A DNA stretch of 62,536 nt from Rhodospirillaceae bacterium. GTDB taxonomy: Bacteria; Pseudomonadota; Alphaproteobacteria; Rhodospirillales; Rhodospirillaceae. How positions within the stretch are numbered: the first letter of the stretch is position 1; every line of letters starts with the position of its first letter. Of this stretch, positions 8,732-17,373 are shown one piece after another. The stretch spans positions 1 to 62,536 of the forward strand of contig JAIBCD010000013.1 of assembly GCA_019694335.1 (NCBI GenBank), written 5' to 3'. Position numbers and translations under genes: made by a program. The notes beneath the pieces are model-generated. The model saw only the letters and a list, made by a program, of their open reading frames with translations, had not been told where the DNA came from and searched no databases.

Positions 8732-10060
8732 TCAGTCCAGGGCTGAAATCACCGCCCGCAGGGTTTCCATGATCCGGTCGATCTGGGCGCGTTCCACGAT
8801 GAACGGCGGCGACATGGCGATGGTGTCGCCGGTCACGCGGATCAGCACGCCTTGTTCGAAGCAGCGGGTGAACACCTCCATGGCGCGGGCGCCGGGCGCT
8901 CCCGCGCGCGGCTCCAGCTGAACCGCGCCGATCAGGCCGAGGTTGCGGATATCCTCCACATGACGCGTGCCGCGCAGGGCGTGGATCTGGCTCTCGAGGT
9001 AAGGCGCCATTTCCGCGCAGCGCTGGAACAGGTTTTCCTCTTTGTAGGTGTCGAGCGTCGCCAGGGCCGCCGCGCAGGCCAGCGGGTGGCCGGAATAGGT
9101 ATAGCCGTGGAACAGCTCGATGCCGCCGGGGGCGGTGGCGCCGGCGATGGCGTCGAAGATGCCTTCGCGCGCCATCACGCCGCCCATGGGTACGGTGGCG
9201 TTGGTCATGCCCTTGGCCATGGTGATCAGGTCCGGGGTCACGCCGAAATATTGCGAACCGAAGGCGGTCCCCAGGCGGCCGAAGCCGGTGATGACTTCGT
9301 CGAAGATCAGCAGAATGCCGTGCTTGTCGCAGATCGCGCGCAGGCGCTCGAGATAGCCCTTGGGCGGCACCAGCACGCCGGTGGAGCCGGCCACCGGTTC
9401 GACCATGACGCAGGCGATGGTCGATGCGTCGTGCAGGGCCACCAGCCGTTCCAGGTCATCGGCGAATTCCGCGCCTTCGGCCGGCTGCCCGCGCGACCAC
9501 TGCTGGCGGGCGAGGTCGTGGGTGTGGCGGATGTGATCGGTGCCGGGGATCAGCATGCCGAAGGTCTTGCGGTTGCTGACGATACCGCCGACCGAGATGC
9601 CGCCGAAGCCGACGCCATGATAGCCGCGCTCGCGCCCGATCAGGCGGGTGCGCGTGCCCTGGCCGCGCGCGCGGTGATAGGCGAGCGCGATTTTCAGTGC
9701 GGTGTCGTCGGCCTCGGAGCCGGAGTTGCAGTAGAACACATGGCTGAAACCCTGGGGCGCCAAGTCGATCAGCCGGTTGGAGAGTTCAAAGGCGGCGGGA
9801 TGGGCGAGCTGGAATTGCGGCGCGTAGTCCAGGACCGCCGCCTGCTTCTGGATCGCGGCGACGATCCTGGGCCGGTTGTGGCCGGCGTTGCTGCACCACA
9901 GGCCCGACGTGGCGTCGAGCACTTCGCGCCCTTCCGGTGTGCGGTAATACATGCCGTCGGCGGATGTGAATAATTTAGGCGCCGCCTTGAAGGCGCGGTT
10001 GGCCGTGAACGGCAGCCAGTAGGACTCGAGATCGTTGACGCCGGCTTTATGCGAGGCCAT
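8732..10060 (-). CDS. Class III omega-amino acid:pyruvate aminotransferase
   Basis: A 442-residue PLP enzyme. Class III (fold type I) features are present: FYCNSGSEADDTALKIA for cofactor phosphate binding, a GRERGYHG segment, IFDEVITGFGR with the conserved Asp, the Schiff-base lysine in MAKGMTNATVPMGG (about residue 285), and HGYTYSGHPLA. The length and N terminus (LESYWLPFTANRAFK) match beta-alanine/omega-amino acid:pyruvate aminotransferases, which move an amino group from omega-amino acids or amines to pyruvate. It lies 97 bp after the glycosyltransferase-like gene on the same strand as the amino-acid ABC importer, suggesting that imported amino compounds are substrates. The exact substrate is not resolved. 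Confidence 0.88.
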   Translation of the reverse strand: MASHKAGVNDLESYWLPFTANRAFKAAPKLFTSADGMYYRTPEGREVLDATSGLWCSNAGHNRPRIVAAIQKQAAVLDYAPQFQLAHPAAFELSNRLIDLAPQGFSHVFYCNSGSEADDTALKIALAYHRARGQGTRTRLIGRERGYHGVGFGGISVGGIVSNRKTFGMLIPGTDHIRHTHDLARQQWSRGQPAEGAEFADDLERLVALHDASTIACVMVEPVAGSTGVLVPPKGYLERLRAICDKHGILLIFDEVITGFGRLGTAFGSQYFGVTPDLITMAKGMTNATVPMGGVMAREGIFDAIAGATAPGGIELFHGYTYSGHPLACAAALATLDTYKEENLFQRCAEMAPYLESQIHALRGTRHVEDIRNLGLIGAVQLEPRAGAPGARAMEVFTRCFEQGVLIRVTGDTIAMSPPFIVERAQIDRIMETLRAVISALD

Positions 10061-10123
10061 CGCGCTTCCTCCGTTGGTTCAGGCGCGAATTTTAGACGGA
10101 TTTGCCGCGCGCGGTCGAGCGGG

Positions 10124-10165
10124 CCGGAGTCGGCGGACCGGAGTCGGCGGGCCGGAGTCAGCGCG
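10124..10165. repeat. 14-bp tandem triplication
   Basis: Three adjacent 14-bp units (ccggagtcggcgga, ccggagtcggcggg, ccggagtcagcgcg) run from 10124 to 10165. They span the stop codon of the glycosyltransferase-like gene and the start of the gap before the aminotransferase gene, and look like slippage products. Confidence 0.75.
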
Positions 10166-11396
10166 CCGGCTTGGCGGGCCACAGCACGCGGCCGTGGACC
10201 TTGCTCGTGTCGCAGATCCCCACGGGCACGCTGGCGATCCTGAGAAAAGGCACCTGGTTCTTGACCAGGACAGTGTACATCGCCACCTGGTCGATGCCCC
10301 AGGGGAGGCGCCCCTTTTCCAGGAAATGGGCGACATATCCCACCACCCGCAGCAGGTAGTCGCGGGCACGGGCCTGCGCGGAAAACCCGGTGAACGACAG
10401 GCATACCTTGTTACGCACTTCGAAACGCCCCGGCGAGAGCCCCAGCATCGCGTCGCAGCCCTCCAAGGCCGTGAACAGCAGCTGGGTATCGTCCGCGACC
10501 AGCATGTCGGTGTCGAGCATCCACACCGCCGCATTGGGATGGGCGGTCAGCAATTGGTGCAGGCGGATCAGGCGGCCGGCGTGATAGTAGCCGCGCGCCC
10601 GCGCATTGGCGGCGGGGCCCGGCGTGCGCAGATTGGTCCACTCGGTGGTGAGCGCCCAGCTAAGACCGGCGTAACCGTCCAGCCGCGCCACGGCGGCTTC
10701 GGTCTCGGCCGGGGTCATGTCCATGATATGCAGCGCGAGATGGCCGCCGGGCGCGGCATGGCGCGCGAAGCTCTCGACCAGATCCCAGCCCCATTTCTGG
10801 AAATAGAGATAGTCGGCGGCGGTGAACACAACCCGCGTGGCGCCGTCCGGCAGCGGTTTGAGGACACGTTGCGGCGGCAGGCGCTGCGAAGCGCTCGCGC
10901 CCAGCGCCGCGAGCTTGGCGTGCAGGCCGTCGTCGAACGAGGTGACCGCGGCCACATGGTCCATGCCTTGCGCGCGCAAGCCCGCGAGCACTGTCTCGGC
11001 TTCCATGACGCGCCCGGTGGAGACCAGGCTTTCGGCCAGCAATATGGCGGCGCCCGGGGAGGCGTAGCGTCCGAGGAACGTTCTGGCCGCGGCGGTCAGG
11101 GCTTCCAGCTCGGCGCGGGCGAACTGGAAATCGAGATCGTCCACGCCGCGGGCATTGGTCACGGACAGGCCGGCGTCGCGCCGCGCCTGCTTCTCGCGCA
11201 AGTGCGCGAAGATGTGCAGTTCGTTGAGACGCAAGGCGTCGGTGATGGGCTTTTGCGCCAGGCGCGCGCGCACCATCGCGATCGTTTCATCGAGGGCTTC
11301 GTATTCGCCGGCGGTGCAGCAGGCATAGAACAGGTTGGGGTCGCCGGGCGCGGCGGCGAGGGCCTTGAGGGCATCGCGGAAGGAAACGGCGGGCAT
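10158..11396 (-). CDS. Predicted glycosyltransferase-like protein with N-terminal helical region
   Basis: A 412-residue protein of unproven function. Residues 1-150 are helix-rich and resemble tetratricopeptide-like repeats. The C-terminal ~240 residues look like a GT-A nucleotide-sugar fold: VVFTAADYLYFQKW, then AVWMLDTDMLVAD, where DTD would be the metal-binding DxD motif, then LPWGIDQVAMY, resembling the late catalytic D/Q segment of such enzymes. It lies only 3 bp downstream of the second permease gene of the ABC importer, so it is probably in that operon. That placement is odd for a glycosyltransferase. Confidence 0.55.
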   Translation of the reverse strand: MPAVSFRDALKALAAAPGDPNLFYACCTAGEYEALDETIAMVRARLAQKPITDALRLNELHIFAHLREKQARRDAGLSVTNARGVDDLDFQFARAELEALTAAARTFLGRYASPGAAILLAESLVSTGRVMEAETVLAGLRAQGMDHVAAVTSFDDGLHAKLAALGASASQRLPPQRVLKPLPDGATRVVFTAADYLYFQKWGWDLVESFARHAAPGGHLALHIMDMTPAETEAAVARLDGYAGLSWALTTEWTNLRTPGPAANARARGYYHAGRLIRLHQLLTAHPNAAVWMLDTDMLVADDTQLLFTALEGCDAMLGLSPGRFEVRNKVCLSFTGFSAQARARDYLLRVVGYVAHFLEKGRLPWGIDQVAMYTVLVKNQVPFLRIASVPVGICDTSKVHGRVLWPAKPAR

Positions 11397-11399
11397 GCG

Positions 11400-12071
11400 T
11401 TACTCCGCAACCAGATTTTTGTGTTCCAGCCGGCTCAACCAGCGGACCAGCGGCCACAGCAGCGCGAGATAGATCAGCGCCGCCAGCACCACCGGCGAGG
11501 GATTATAGACCAGCGATTGGGCGTCGCGCGCGATCCGTAAAAGTTCCGGCAGCGCCACGACACTGGCGATGGTGGTCAGCTTGATGACCTCGATACTGTT
11601 GCCGAGCAGGTCGGGTAGGACGTTGCGCACCGCCTGGGGAATGACCACATGGATCAGTGCCTGACCGCGCGTCAGGCCGGTCGAGCGCGCGGCTTCCATC
11701 TGCCCCGCGGGTACGCTGGCGAGGCCGGCGCGGAAAATCTCGCCGTAATAGGCGGCGTTGTTCAAAAGGAAGCCGAGCGCCACGGCCAGCAGCTTGGGCA
11801 GGTCGATCCCCAGGAACGGGAATCCGAAGTAGATGAAGATCAGCAGCACCAGCGGCGGCAGCGCGCGGAACAGGTCGACATAGACCGCGACCAGGATGCG
11901 CGCGAGTCGGTTGCCCTGGGTCGCGAGCAAAGCCACCGCGAGGCCGCCGGCGAGGCCGAGCGGGATCACCAGCACCGAAAGTCCCAGCGTGGTCAGCAGC
12001 CCTTCCAGCAGGAACGGCAGCACCTGCTTGAACACGCCGACGTTGAAGAAATTGGTGAGCAAGGCGTCCAT
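11400..12071 (-). CDS. Polar amino-acid ABC transporter permease (second)
   Basis: A 223-residue inner-membrane permease of the His/Glu/Gln type. It has five hydrophobic helices and the permease coupling loop, visible as YYGEIFRAGLASVPAGQMEAA...GL...VIPQAVR, in which EA and the conserved glycine contact the ATPase. The start ATG at 12071 (MDALLTNFFNVG) lies 2 bp after the stop of the first permease; the reading frame is open further upstream but that part overlaps the first permease and is a shadow. It would form a heterodimeric channel with the neighbouring permease. Confidence 0.9.
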   Translation of the reverse strand: MDALLTNFFNVGVFKQVLPFLLEGLLTTLGLSVLVIPLGLAGGLAVALLATQGNRLARILVAVYVDLFRALPPLVLLIFIYFGFPFLGIDLPKLLAVALGFLLNNAAYYGEIFRAGLASVPAGQMEAARSTGLTRGQALIHVVIPQAVRNVLPDLLGNSIEVIKLTTIASVVALPELLRIARDAQSLVYNPSPVVLAALIYLALLWPLVRWLSRLEHKNLVAE

Positions 12072-12073
12072 GC

Positions 12074-12754
12074 TTATGTCCGCCACTGGAAGCGGCTTTC
12101 CAGGCGCCGGGCGCCCAGCATGGCCGGAATGAAGATCACCAGATAGGCGGCCGCCGCCATGGTCAGGGGCGTCGGGTTGCCGGCGGCGCTGGTGGCGGAC
12201 TGCGCCAGGTTCAGCACCTCGGACAACGCCACGACCGATCCCAGCGCCACGTTCTTGGCGACCGCGATGACGCGGTTGGTGAGCGGCGGTATGGCGATGC
12301 GGATCGCCTGGGGCAGGATCACGGCGTGCATGGTCTGCCACCATGTCAGGCCGGTGGAGCGCGCGGCCTCGGTTTGGCCACGCGGCAGGCTGAGGATGCC
12401 GCCCCACACGCTTTCCTCGGCATAGGCCGCCAGCACCAGCGACAAGGCCAGCCAGGTTGCGGTGAAGGCCGACATCTCGACGCCGATCATCGGAAAGGCG
12501 AAAAAGAAGATGATGATCAGCACCAGCGGCGGCAACGCCCGCAGGATGTCGACGAAGGCGACGATCGGCAGGCGCATCCAGCCGCGCCCCATCGCCCGCA
12601 GGATCGCGAGCGCGAGGCCGGCGGCGAGGCCGGTGACCGTGACCGCGAGGCCGACGCCGATGGTGACCGCCATGCCGGACAGAATGTCGGGCAGGTAACG
12701 CGCCGCGACCTCGGCGTTGAAGAACGTCTCCAGGAATTTGCCGAAGCCCTGCAT
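12074..12754 (-). CDS. Polar amino-acid ABC transporter permease (first)
   Basis: A 226-residue permease of the HisQ/HisM family. The typical early helix LPDILSGMAVTIGVGLAVT, the FVDILRALPPLVLI segment and the coupling loop AEESVWGGILSLPRGQTEAARSTGL are present. It begins within the last codon of the ATPase gene (1-bp overlap at 12754) and ends 2 bp before the second permease, so all are translated from one message. With the second permease, the ATPase and the binding protein it makes a complete importer. Confidence 0.9.
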   Translation of the reverse strand: MQGFGKFLETFFNAEVAARYLPDILSGMAVTIGVGLAVTVTGLAAGLALAILRAMGRGWMRLPIVAFVDILRALPPLVLIIIFFFAFPMIGVEMSAFTATWLALSLVLAAYAEESVWGGILSLPRGQTEAARSTGLTWWQTMHAVILPQAIRIAIPPLTNRVIAVAKNVALGSVVALSEVLNLAQSATSAAGNPTPLTMAAAAYLVIFIPAMLGARRLESRFQWRT

Positions 12755-13494
12755 CAGTGCCCGGCGGTGTAGCGCGCGAGGAAGGCGCGGGTGCGGTCGT
12801 GTTTGGGGGCGCCAAACACCTCGGCCGGCGGGCCTTGTTCGACGATGGCCCCGGCGTCCATGAAGATCACGCGGTCGGCGGCGGCGCGGGCGAAGCCCAT
12901 CTCATGGGTGACCACCAGCATGGTCATCCCGGCCTCGCGCAGCTCGCGCATCACTTTCAGCACCTCGCCCACGGTCTCGGGGTCGAGGGCGCTGGTGGGT
13001 TCGTCGAACAGCATGAGCTTGGGTTGCAGCACGATGGCGCGGGCGATGGCGACGCGTTGCTGCTGGCCGCCGGAAAGCTGCGCCGGATGGTTGTTGGCCT
13101 TGTCGGCCAGGCCGACGCGCTCCAGCGCGGCCAATCCCAGGGCATCGGCTTCGGCCGGGGATTTTCCCTGCACCTTGCGCAACGCCAAGGTGACGTTGTC
13201 CAGCGCGGTCAGGTGCGGATAGAGATTGAATTGCTGGAACACCATGCCGATGCGCGTCCGCACCTGGTTGATGTTCACCCCGGCGCGGGTGATGTCCTCG
13301 CCGTCGACGATGATATGCCCGCCGGTGGACTCCTCGAGGCGGTTACAGCAGCGCAGGAGGCTGCTCTTGCCCGAGCCCGAAGGGCCGACGATGCACACCA
13401 GTTCTCCCGGGAAGACGCGCAGATCGACGCCGCGCAGCACCTCGAGCGCGCCGTAGGATTTCCGTAGTCCGGCGAGCTCCAGGAGAGGCGTCAT
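12754..13494 (-). CDS. Amino-acid ABC transporter ATP-binding protein
   Basis: A 246-residue ATPase with all nucleotide-binding elements in order: Walker [10 protein letters not shown] (about residues 36-44), Q-loop [12 protein letters not shown], signature [14 protein letters not shown], Walker [13 protein letters not shown] and switch histidine VVTHEMGFA. The [13 protein letters not shown] stretch is characteristic of the GlnQ/HisP polar amino-acid subgroup. It lies between the binding-protein gene (13 bp) and the first permease gene (1-bp overlap). Confidence 0.93.
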   Translation of the reverse strand: MTPLLELAGLRKSYGALEVLRGVDLRVFPGELVCIVGPSGSGKSSLLRCCNRLEESTGGHIIVDGEDITRAGVNINQVRTRIGMVFQQFNLYPHLTALDNVTLALRKVQGKSPAEADALGLAALERVGLADKANNHPAQLSGGQQQRVAIARAIVLQPKLMLFDEPTSALDPETVGEVLKVMRELREAGMTMLVVTHEMGFARAAADRVIFMDAGAIVEQGPPAEVFGAPKHDRTRAFLARYTAGH

Positions 13495-13507
13495 CGCGTT
13501 GGAAACT

Positions 13508-14359
13508 TTACGAGCACTTCAATGGGGCAGGGGTGGCGTCATAGCCGTCCATGCCCGGGATACCCTGGCCCGGCGCGATCGCGACCGCGCTGTTGCTGGC
13601 CTCGGGCATGAACCCGAACCACTTCTGCGCGGTCCTGGCGACGAAGCCGTCCTTCTTCATGCACTTCAGCACCATCGAGATGGAATCGCGCCCCGCCTTA
13701 TCGTCGGCGCGGAACGCCAGGGCCCAGACGAAGCCGGTGTGGATGGAAAAGGTCGGTTTGACCAGGGGATTCTGCTTGGCGACCCAGCCCGAGACGCTGC
13801 TGGCCGAGAGGTTGGCGTCGGCGCGGCCCGCCTGCACCGCCTGCACCGCGTCGGCGTTGCTGCCGTAGGAGGCATAGGTGAAACCGTACTTGGCGCCGTT
13901 GTCACGGCACCAGGCCTCGAACGCCGAGCCCTTGTTGACCGAGATGACTTTACCCTTAAGGTCTTCCAGCGCCTTGATGCCGGGCGCGGCTTTCTTCTCG
14001 ACGAAGGTGAAGTCGGTATCCAGGTAGCCCTCGCTGAACAGCATCTGCTTGGCGCGTTCCGGCGTCGCGGTCACCGGCGTCAGGATGAAATCGTATTTGC
14101 CGGCGTTCATGCCCGGCAGCAGGCCGGAGAACTCGGTGCCTTCGACTTCGAGCTTCCGTCCCATGCGCCGGGCGATCTCATAACCGAGGTCCAGGTTGAA
14201 CCCCTGCAAACCGCCGCCGAGCTTGACCATGGCGTGCGGCGCGAAGGTGGCATCGACACCGGTTCTCAGGACTTGTTGCGCGCACGCCTCCCGTCCAGAG
14301 AGGGGGCTCGCGACCAGAACGGCCGCCACCAGTCCAAGGCACAGTTTCCGCGTGGTCAT
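13508..14359 (-). CDS. Amino-acid ABC transporter substrate-binding protein
   Basis: A 283-residue periplasmic binding protein of family 3. The start at 14359 gives a clean signal peptide ([18 protein letters not shown], cleavage near ACAQQ); an upstream ATG at 14416 would bury it. Mature-protein features include [42 protein letters not shown] and [13 protein letters not shown], the usual two-lobe ligand-binding pattern. The ligand is unresolved; the downstream aminotransferase suggests an amino acid or omega-amino acid. It is the first gene of the importer operon. Confidence 0.9.
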   Translation of the reverse strand: MTTRKLCLGLVAAVLVASPLSGREACAQQVLRTGVDATFAPHAMVKLGGGLQGFNLDLGYEIARRMGRKLEVEGTEFSGLLPGMNAGKYDFILTPVTATPERAKQMLFSEGYLDTDFTFVEKKAAPGIKALEDLKGKVISVNKGSAFEAWCRDNGAKYGFTYASYGSNADAVQAVQAGRADANLSASSVSGWVAKQNPLVKPTFSIHTGFVWALAFRADDKAGRDSISMVLKCMKKDGFVARTAQKWFGFMPEASNSAVAIAPGQGIPGMDGYDATPAPLKCS

Positions 14360-14450
14360 CGAAAATCCTCTGCTTCCCGCGTTGCAGCATAATGCACTAA
14401 AATCCGCCGCGTCCATAATGCCCTAGGCCGCCAGGAATGCCCGCACAACC

Positions 14451-15101
14451 ATGGATATAGCCGCTGAAGACCTCACGCCCGGACAGCTTTACAAGCTGCT
14501 CACCAGCACGGTGATGCCGCGGCCCATCGCCCTGGTGTCCACGCGCGATGCCGGCGGCACCGTCAATGTGGCGCCGTTCAGTTTCTTCAATGTGTTCAGC
14601 GAAGCGCCGCCGCTGCTGATCCTGGGCATTGAGGGCAGCAACCGGGAGGGCGCGGGCCAGCTCAAGGATACCTCCCGCAATATCGCCGCCCAAGGCGAGT
14701 TCGTGGTCAACCTCGTCAGCCGCGAAATCGCCGACCAGATGGTCGCTTGCGCCGTGCCGTTTCCCGAAGGCGTGAGCGAACTTCGCGAGGCCGGACTGAC
14801 GCCGCGCGCGTCAAAACAGGTCGCGGTCCCCGGGGTCGCGGAGTCCCCGGTGAGCTTCGAGTGCCGGTTGTTCGCCAGCCAGACCCTGCCGCAGGGGCGT
14901 AATCTGATCACCGGCGAGATCGTGCATATTCATGTGCGCGACCACCTGATCGACGAGAACCTGACCATCGATGTCGCGGCGCTCGACGTGGTCGGGCGCA
15001 TGAACGGCAACGGGTGGTATTGCACCACCCGCGACCGCTTCCAGATCCCCAACATGACCGTCGCCGCCTGGCGGGCGAAGAAGGGCGGCGGAGCAATTTA
15101 G
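14451..15101 (+). CDS. Flavin reductase-like FMN-binding split-barrel protein
   Basis: A 216-residue protein of the flavin reductase-like family. The N-terminal MPRPIALVSTRDAGGTVNVAPFSFFNVFSEAPP region matches the FMN-binding strands (consensus 'pRPiawvST.d..G..NlAPfSfF'), followed by KDTSRNI and EFVVNLV. Such proteins bind FMN and either reduce free flavin or use bound flavin in reductions. It is transcribed alone, divergent from the importer operon, and its TAG stop lies inside the first copy of the 61-bp tandem duplication. Confidence 0.88.
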   Translation: MDIAAEDLTPGQLYKLLTSTVMPRPIALVSTRDAGGTVNVAPFSFFNVFSEAPPLLILGIEGSNREGAGQLKDTSRNIAAQGEFVVNLVSREIADQMVACAVPFPEGVSELREAGLTPRASKQVAVPGVAESPVSFECRLFASQTLPQGRNLITGEIVHIHVRDHLIDENLTIDVAALDVVGRMNGNGWYCTTRDRFQIPNMTVAAWRAKKGGGAI

Positions 15102-15214
15102 GCCGAAGTGGAAGCCGGTTCGGCCGCCAAAATTGCGGCCAAACCGAAGACCGGCAATTTAGGCCGAAGTGGAAGCCGGTTCGGCCGCCAAAATTGCGGC
15201 CAAACCGAAGACCG
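15093..15214. repeat. 61-bp tandem direct duplication containing a hairpin
   Basis: Two apparently identical 61-bp copies lie at 15093-15153 and 15154-15214 between two convergent genes. Each contains CGGTTCGGCCGC and GCGGCCAAACCG separated by CAAAATT, a 12-bp stem with one mismatch, so each transcript could form a strong hairpin. The GAAGTGGAAGCCGG part resembles the AAGTGG...CCGG core of alphaproteobacterial intergenic palindromes. The pair may act as a bidirectional terminator; the second copy ends just before the stop codon of the ABC exporter gene. Confidence 0.85.
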
Positions 15215-15215
15215 G

Positions 15216-17012
15216 TTATTCGCCGATCAGGATCTCCTCCATCCGTGCGGCGCCGGACTGCCGGTCGAACAGGCGCCGGTACATGCCGCGCGGGTTCGCG
15301 AGCAGACCGGCATGGTCGCCGTCCTCGATGACCGCGCCCTTGTCGAACACCAGGATGCGGTCGAGCGCGCGCACCGTCGACAGGCGGTGGGCGATGATGA
15401 TGGCGGTGCGGCCTTTCATCAGCCGGCCGATGGCTTCCTGGATCAGCGCCTCGGAGTCCGAATCCAGGCTCGAGGTGGCCTCGTCCAGGATCAGGATCGG
15501 CGCGTCGGCCAGGAAGGCCCGCGCGAGTGCCACCCGCTGACGTTCGCCGCCCGAGAGTTTCACGCCGCGTTCGCCGACCAGGGTGGCGTACCCCCGGGGC
15601 AGGCGCGAGATGAATTCGTGGGCGTTGGCGAGCCTGGCCGCGTGCTCGATCTCGGCCTGGGTCGCGTCCGGCCGGGCGTAGGCGATGTTGTCGGTCAGGC
15701 TGCGGTGAAACAGGATCGGCTCCTGCTGCACCATGGCGATCTGCGCGCGTAAGGATTGCTGCGTGGCCTCGCGCACGTCCTGGCCATCCACCAGCACCCG
15801 GCCACCGGTCACGTCGTAGAGCCGCTGGATCAGCTTGACGAAGGTGGTCTTGCCCGAGCCCGAGTGGCCCACCAGGCCGACACGCTGGCCGGCCGGGATG
15901 GTCACGGTCAGGTTGCGGTACAAGGGCGTGGTGTGGCCGCCGTAGCGGAAGGTCACCTCGTCGAAGCGCACTTCGCCATCAGGAATGCAGGCGGGTTTGG
16001 CATTCGGCGCGTCCTCGATGCCCAGCGGGTGGGCGTGGATTTCTACCAGTTCCTCCATTTCGTTCACCGAACGCTGCAAGTGGTTCACATGCTGGCCGAT
16101 GTCGCGCAGGTAGCCGTGCACGATGAAATAACTGGTGAGCACGTAGGCCACGTCGCCCGGCGAGGCTTTGCCCTGGAACCACAGCCAGATCGCCGCGCCG
16201 ACCAGCGAGGTGCGCACTACCCACAGCAGCGCGATCTGGCTGCTGCCGGACCAGGTGCCGCGCACCCAGGTGCGGCGGGTGCGCGTCTTCCATTTTGCGA
16301 GCAGGCGGCCGAGCGTGTCCTCCTCGCGGTCCTCGCCGCCGAAGCTCTTGACCACGGCGTTGGAGCTGATGGCATCGGCCAGCGCGCCGCTCAGCCGCGT
16401 ATCCCAGGCGTTGGATAGGGACGCAGCCGGCGCCAGCCACTGGGTCGCGAGCGTGACGGTGAGGGCGGTGTACAGCACCGCGCCCACGCCCATCACCGCG
16501 CCGAGCAGCGGCGCGTTCAAGGTCAGCAGCACGATGGTGCCGGCCAGCACCACCACCGACGGCCCGAGCGCCAGCAGTAACGTGTCGTTGAGCAGGTCGA
16601 GCGCCCACATGCCGCGCGTGATCTTGCGTACCGTGGAGCCGGCGAAGGTATTGGCGTGCCAGTCGGTCGAGAACCGCTGCACCCGGTGGAAGGCGTCGGC
16701 GGCGACATCTGCCATCAGCCGCAAGGTGAAGGAGATCACGCCCATCCAGGCGAAATGCCGCAGCACCACCATCGCCAGGCCAAGCGCGGCCATGGCCGCG
16801 AACGCCGGCAGCACCGCCGCACGCGTACCGGCGGCGAGCGCGTCGACGATGCGTCCGGCGAATACCGGGACGAAGATCTCGGTCACGGTCGCGCCGCAGA
16901 TGCTGAGCGCGATCGACCAAGCGCGCAGCTTCTGCTTCGCCCAATGGGCAAAAGTGAAGCGAAGGACGGTGGGCATCGCGCTGGCGCGACGCTTGGAACG
17001 AAGTGCGGTCAT
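15216..17012 (-). CDS. ABC exporter (fused transmembrane and ATPase domains)
   Basis: A 598-residue half-transporter. Residues ~1-330 form an exporter-type membrane domain with six helices. The C-terminal ATPase shows Walker A GLVGHSGSGKTT, a Q-loop (MVQQEPILFHRSL), signature LSGGERQRVALARA, Walker B ILILDEATSSLD and switch His IIIAHRLSTV. It would act as a dimer, exporting a lipid, peptide or drug; the substrate cannot be read. No partner half-transporter is adjacent. It converges on the flavin reductase-like gene across the 61-bp duplication. Confidence 0.92.
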   Translation of the reverse strand: MTALRSKRRASAMPTVLRFTFAHWAKQKLRAWSIALSICGATVTEIFVPVFAGRIVDALAAGTRAAVLPAFAAMAALGLAMVVLRHFAWMGVISFTLRLMADVAADAFHRVQRFSTDWHANTFAGSTVRKITRGMWALDLLNDTLLLALGPSVVVLAGTIVLLTLNAPLLGAVMGVGAVLYTALTVTLATQWLAPAASLSNAWDTRLSGALADAISSNAVVKSFGGEDREEDTLGRLLAKWKTRTRRTWVRGTWSGSSQIALLWVVRTSLVGAAIWLWFQGKASPGDVAYVLTSYFIVHGYLRDIGQHVNHLQRSVNEMEELVEIHAHPLGIEDAPNAKPACIPDGEVRFDEVTFRYGGHTTPLYRNLTVTIPAGQRVGLVGHSGSGKTTFVKLIQRLYDVTGGRVLVDGQDVREATQQSLRAQIAMVQQEPILFHRSLTDNIAYARPDATQAEIEHAARLANAHEFISRLPRGYATLVGERGVKLSGGERQRVALARAFLADAPILILDEATSSLDSDSEALIQEAIGRLMKGRTAIIIAHRLSTVRALDRILVFDKGAVIEDGDHAGLLANPRGMYRRLFDRQSGAARMEEILIGE

Positions 17013-17373
17013 AGGAAACTACCGGCGTGGATTCGCCGGCTCCATTTTCGCGTTTGGGATGATGTGATCCGAAAAGTCGGGATCGGTTTCAGAAGAGGCG
17101 GCCCACGAAACAAAAATGCGGGCGCCGCTTGGCCGGGATTCGCGGCGTTCTAAGCGCGCATCTCGGAGGGCGCGCTACGCGCGCAGGCGCCCTTTGATTT
17201 TGCTGTGATAAACCGGCATCGCCGTTCACCGCTGTTGCCTGAAACGGCGCGGAACATACGCCCGCGTCGGCATTTCGGCAAGACGCACGCGGCACGCGGC
17301 GAAATCCCAGTTCCCATAAGACCTTGGCGGGTGCACCTTATCCGCACGCCACATTTCAGTGATGGGGTTTGCC
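17013..17373. other. Divergent intergenic region with palindrome remnant and leader hairpin
   Basis: No gene is supported in these 361 bp between the ABC exporter and the S9 peptidase. Around 17065-17090, TGATCCGAAAAGTCGGGATCGG followed by TTTC is a degenerate copy of the intergenic palindrome family seen at 37304. At 17167-17193, AGGGCGC and GCGCCCT form a 7-bp stem, followed by TTGATTTT. On the plus strand this resembles a weak terminator in the peptidase leader, about 180 bp before the start. Confidence 0.45.

Noticed and set aside
8852-9973. 373-codon plus-strand frame opposite the aminotransferase
   Set aside because: Shadow frame; the minus strand shows every class III aminotransferase motif.
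12074-12815. Continuous 471-codon frame joining both permeases
   Set aside because: Its first part lies out of frame over the real first permease gene; the second permease starts at 12071.
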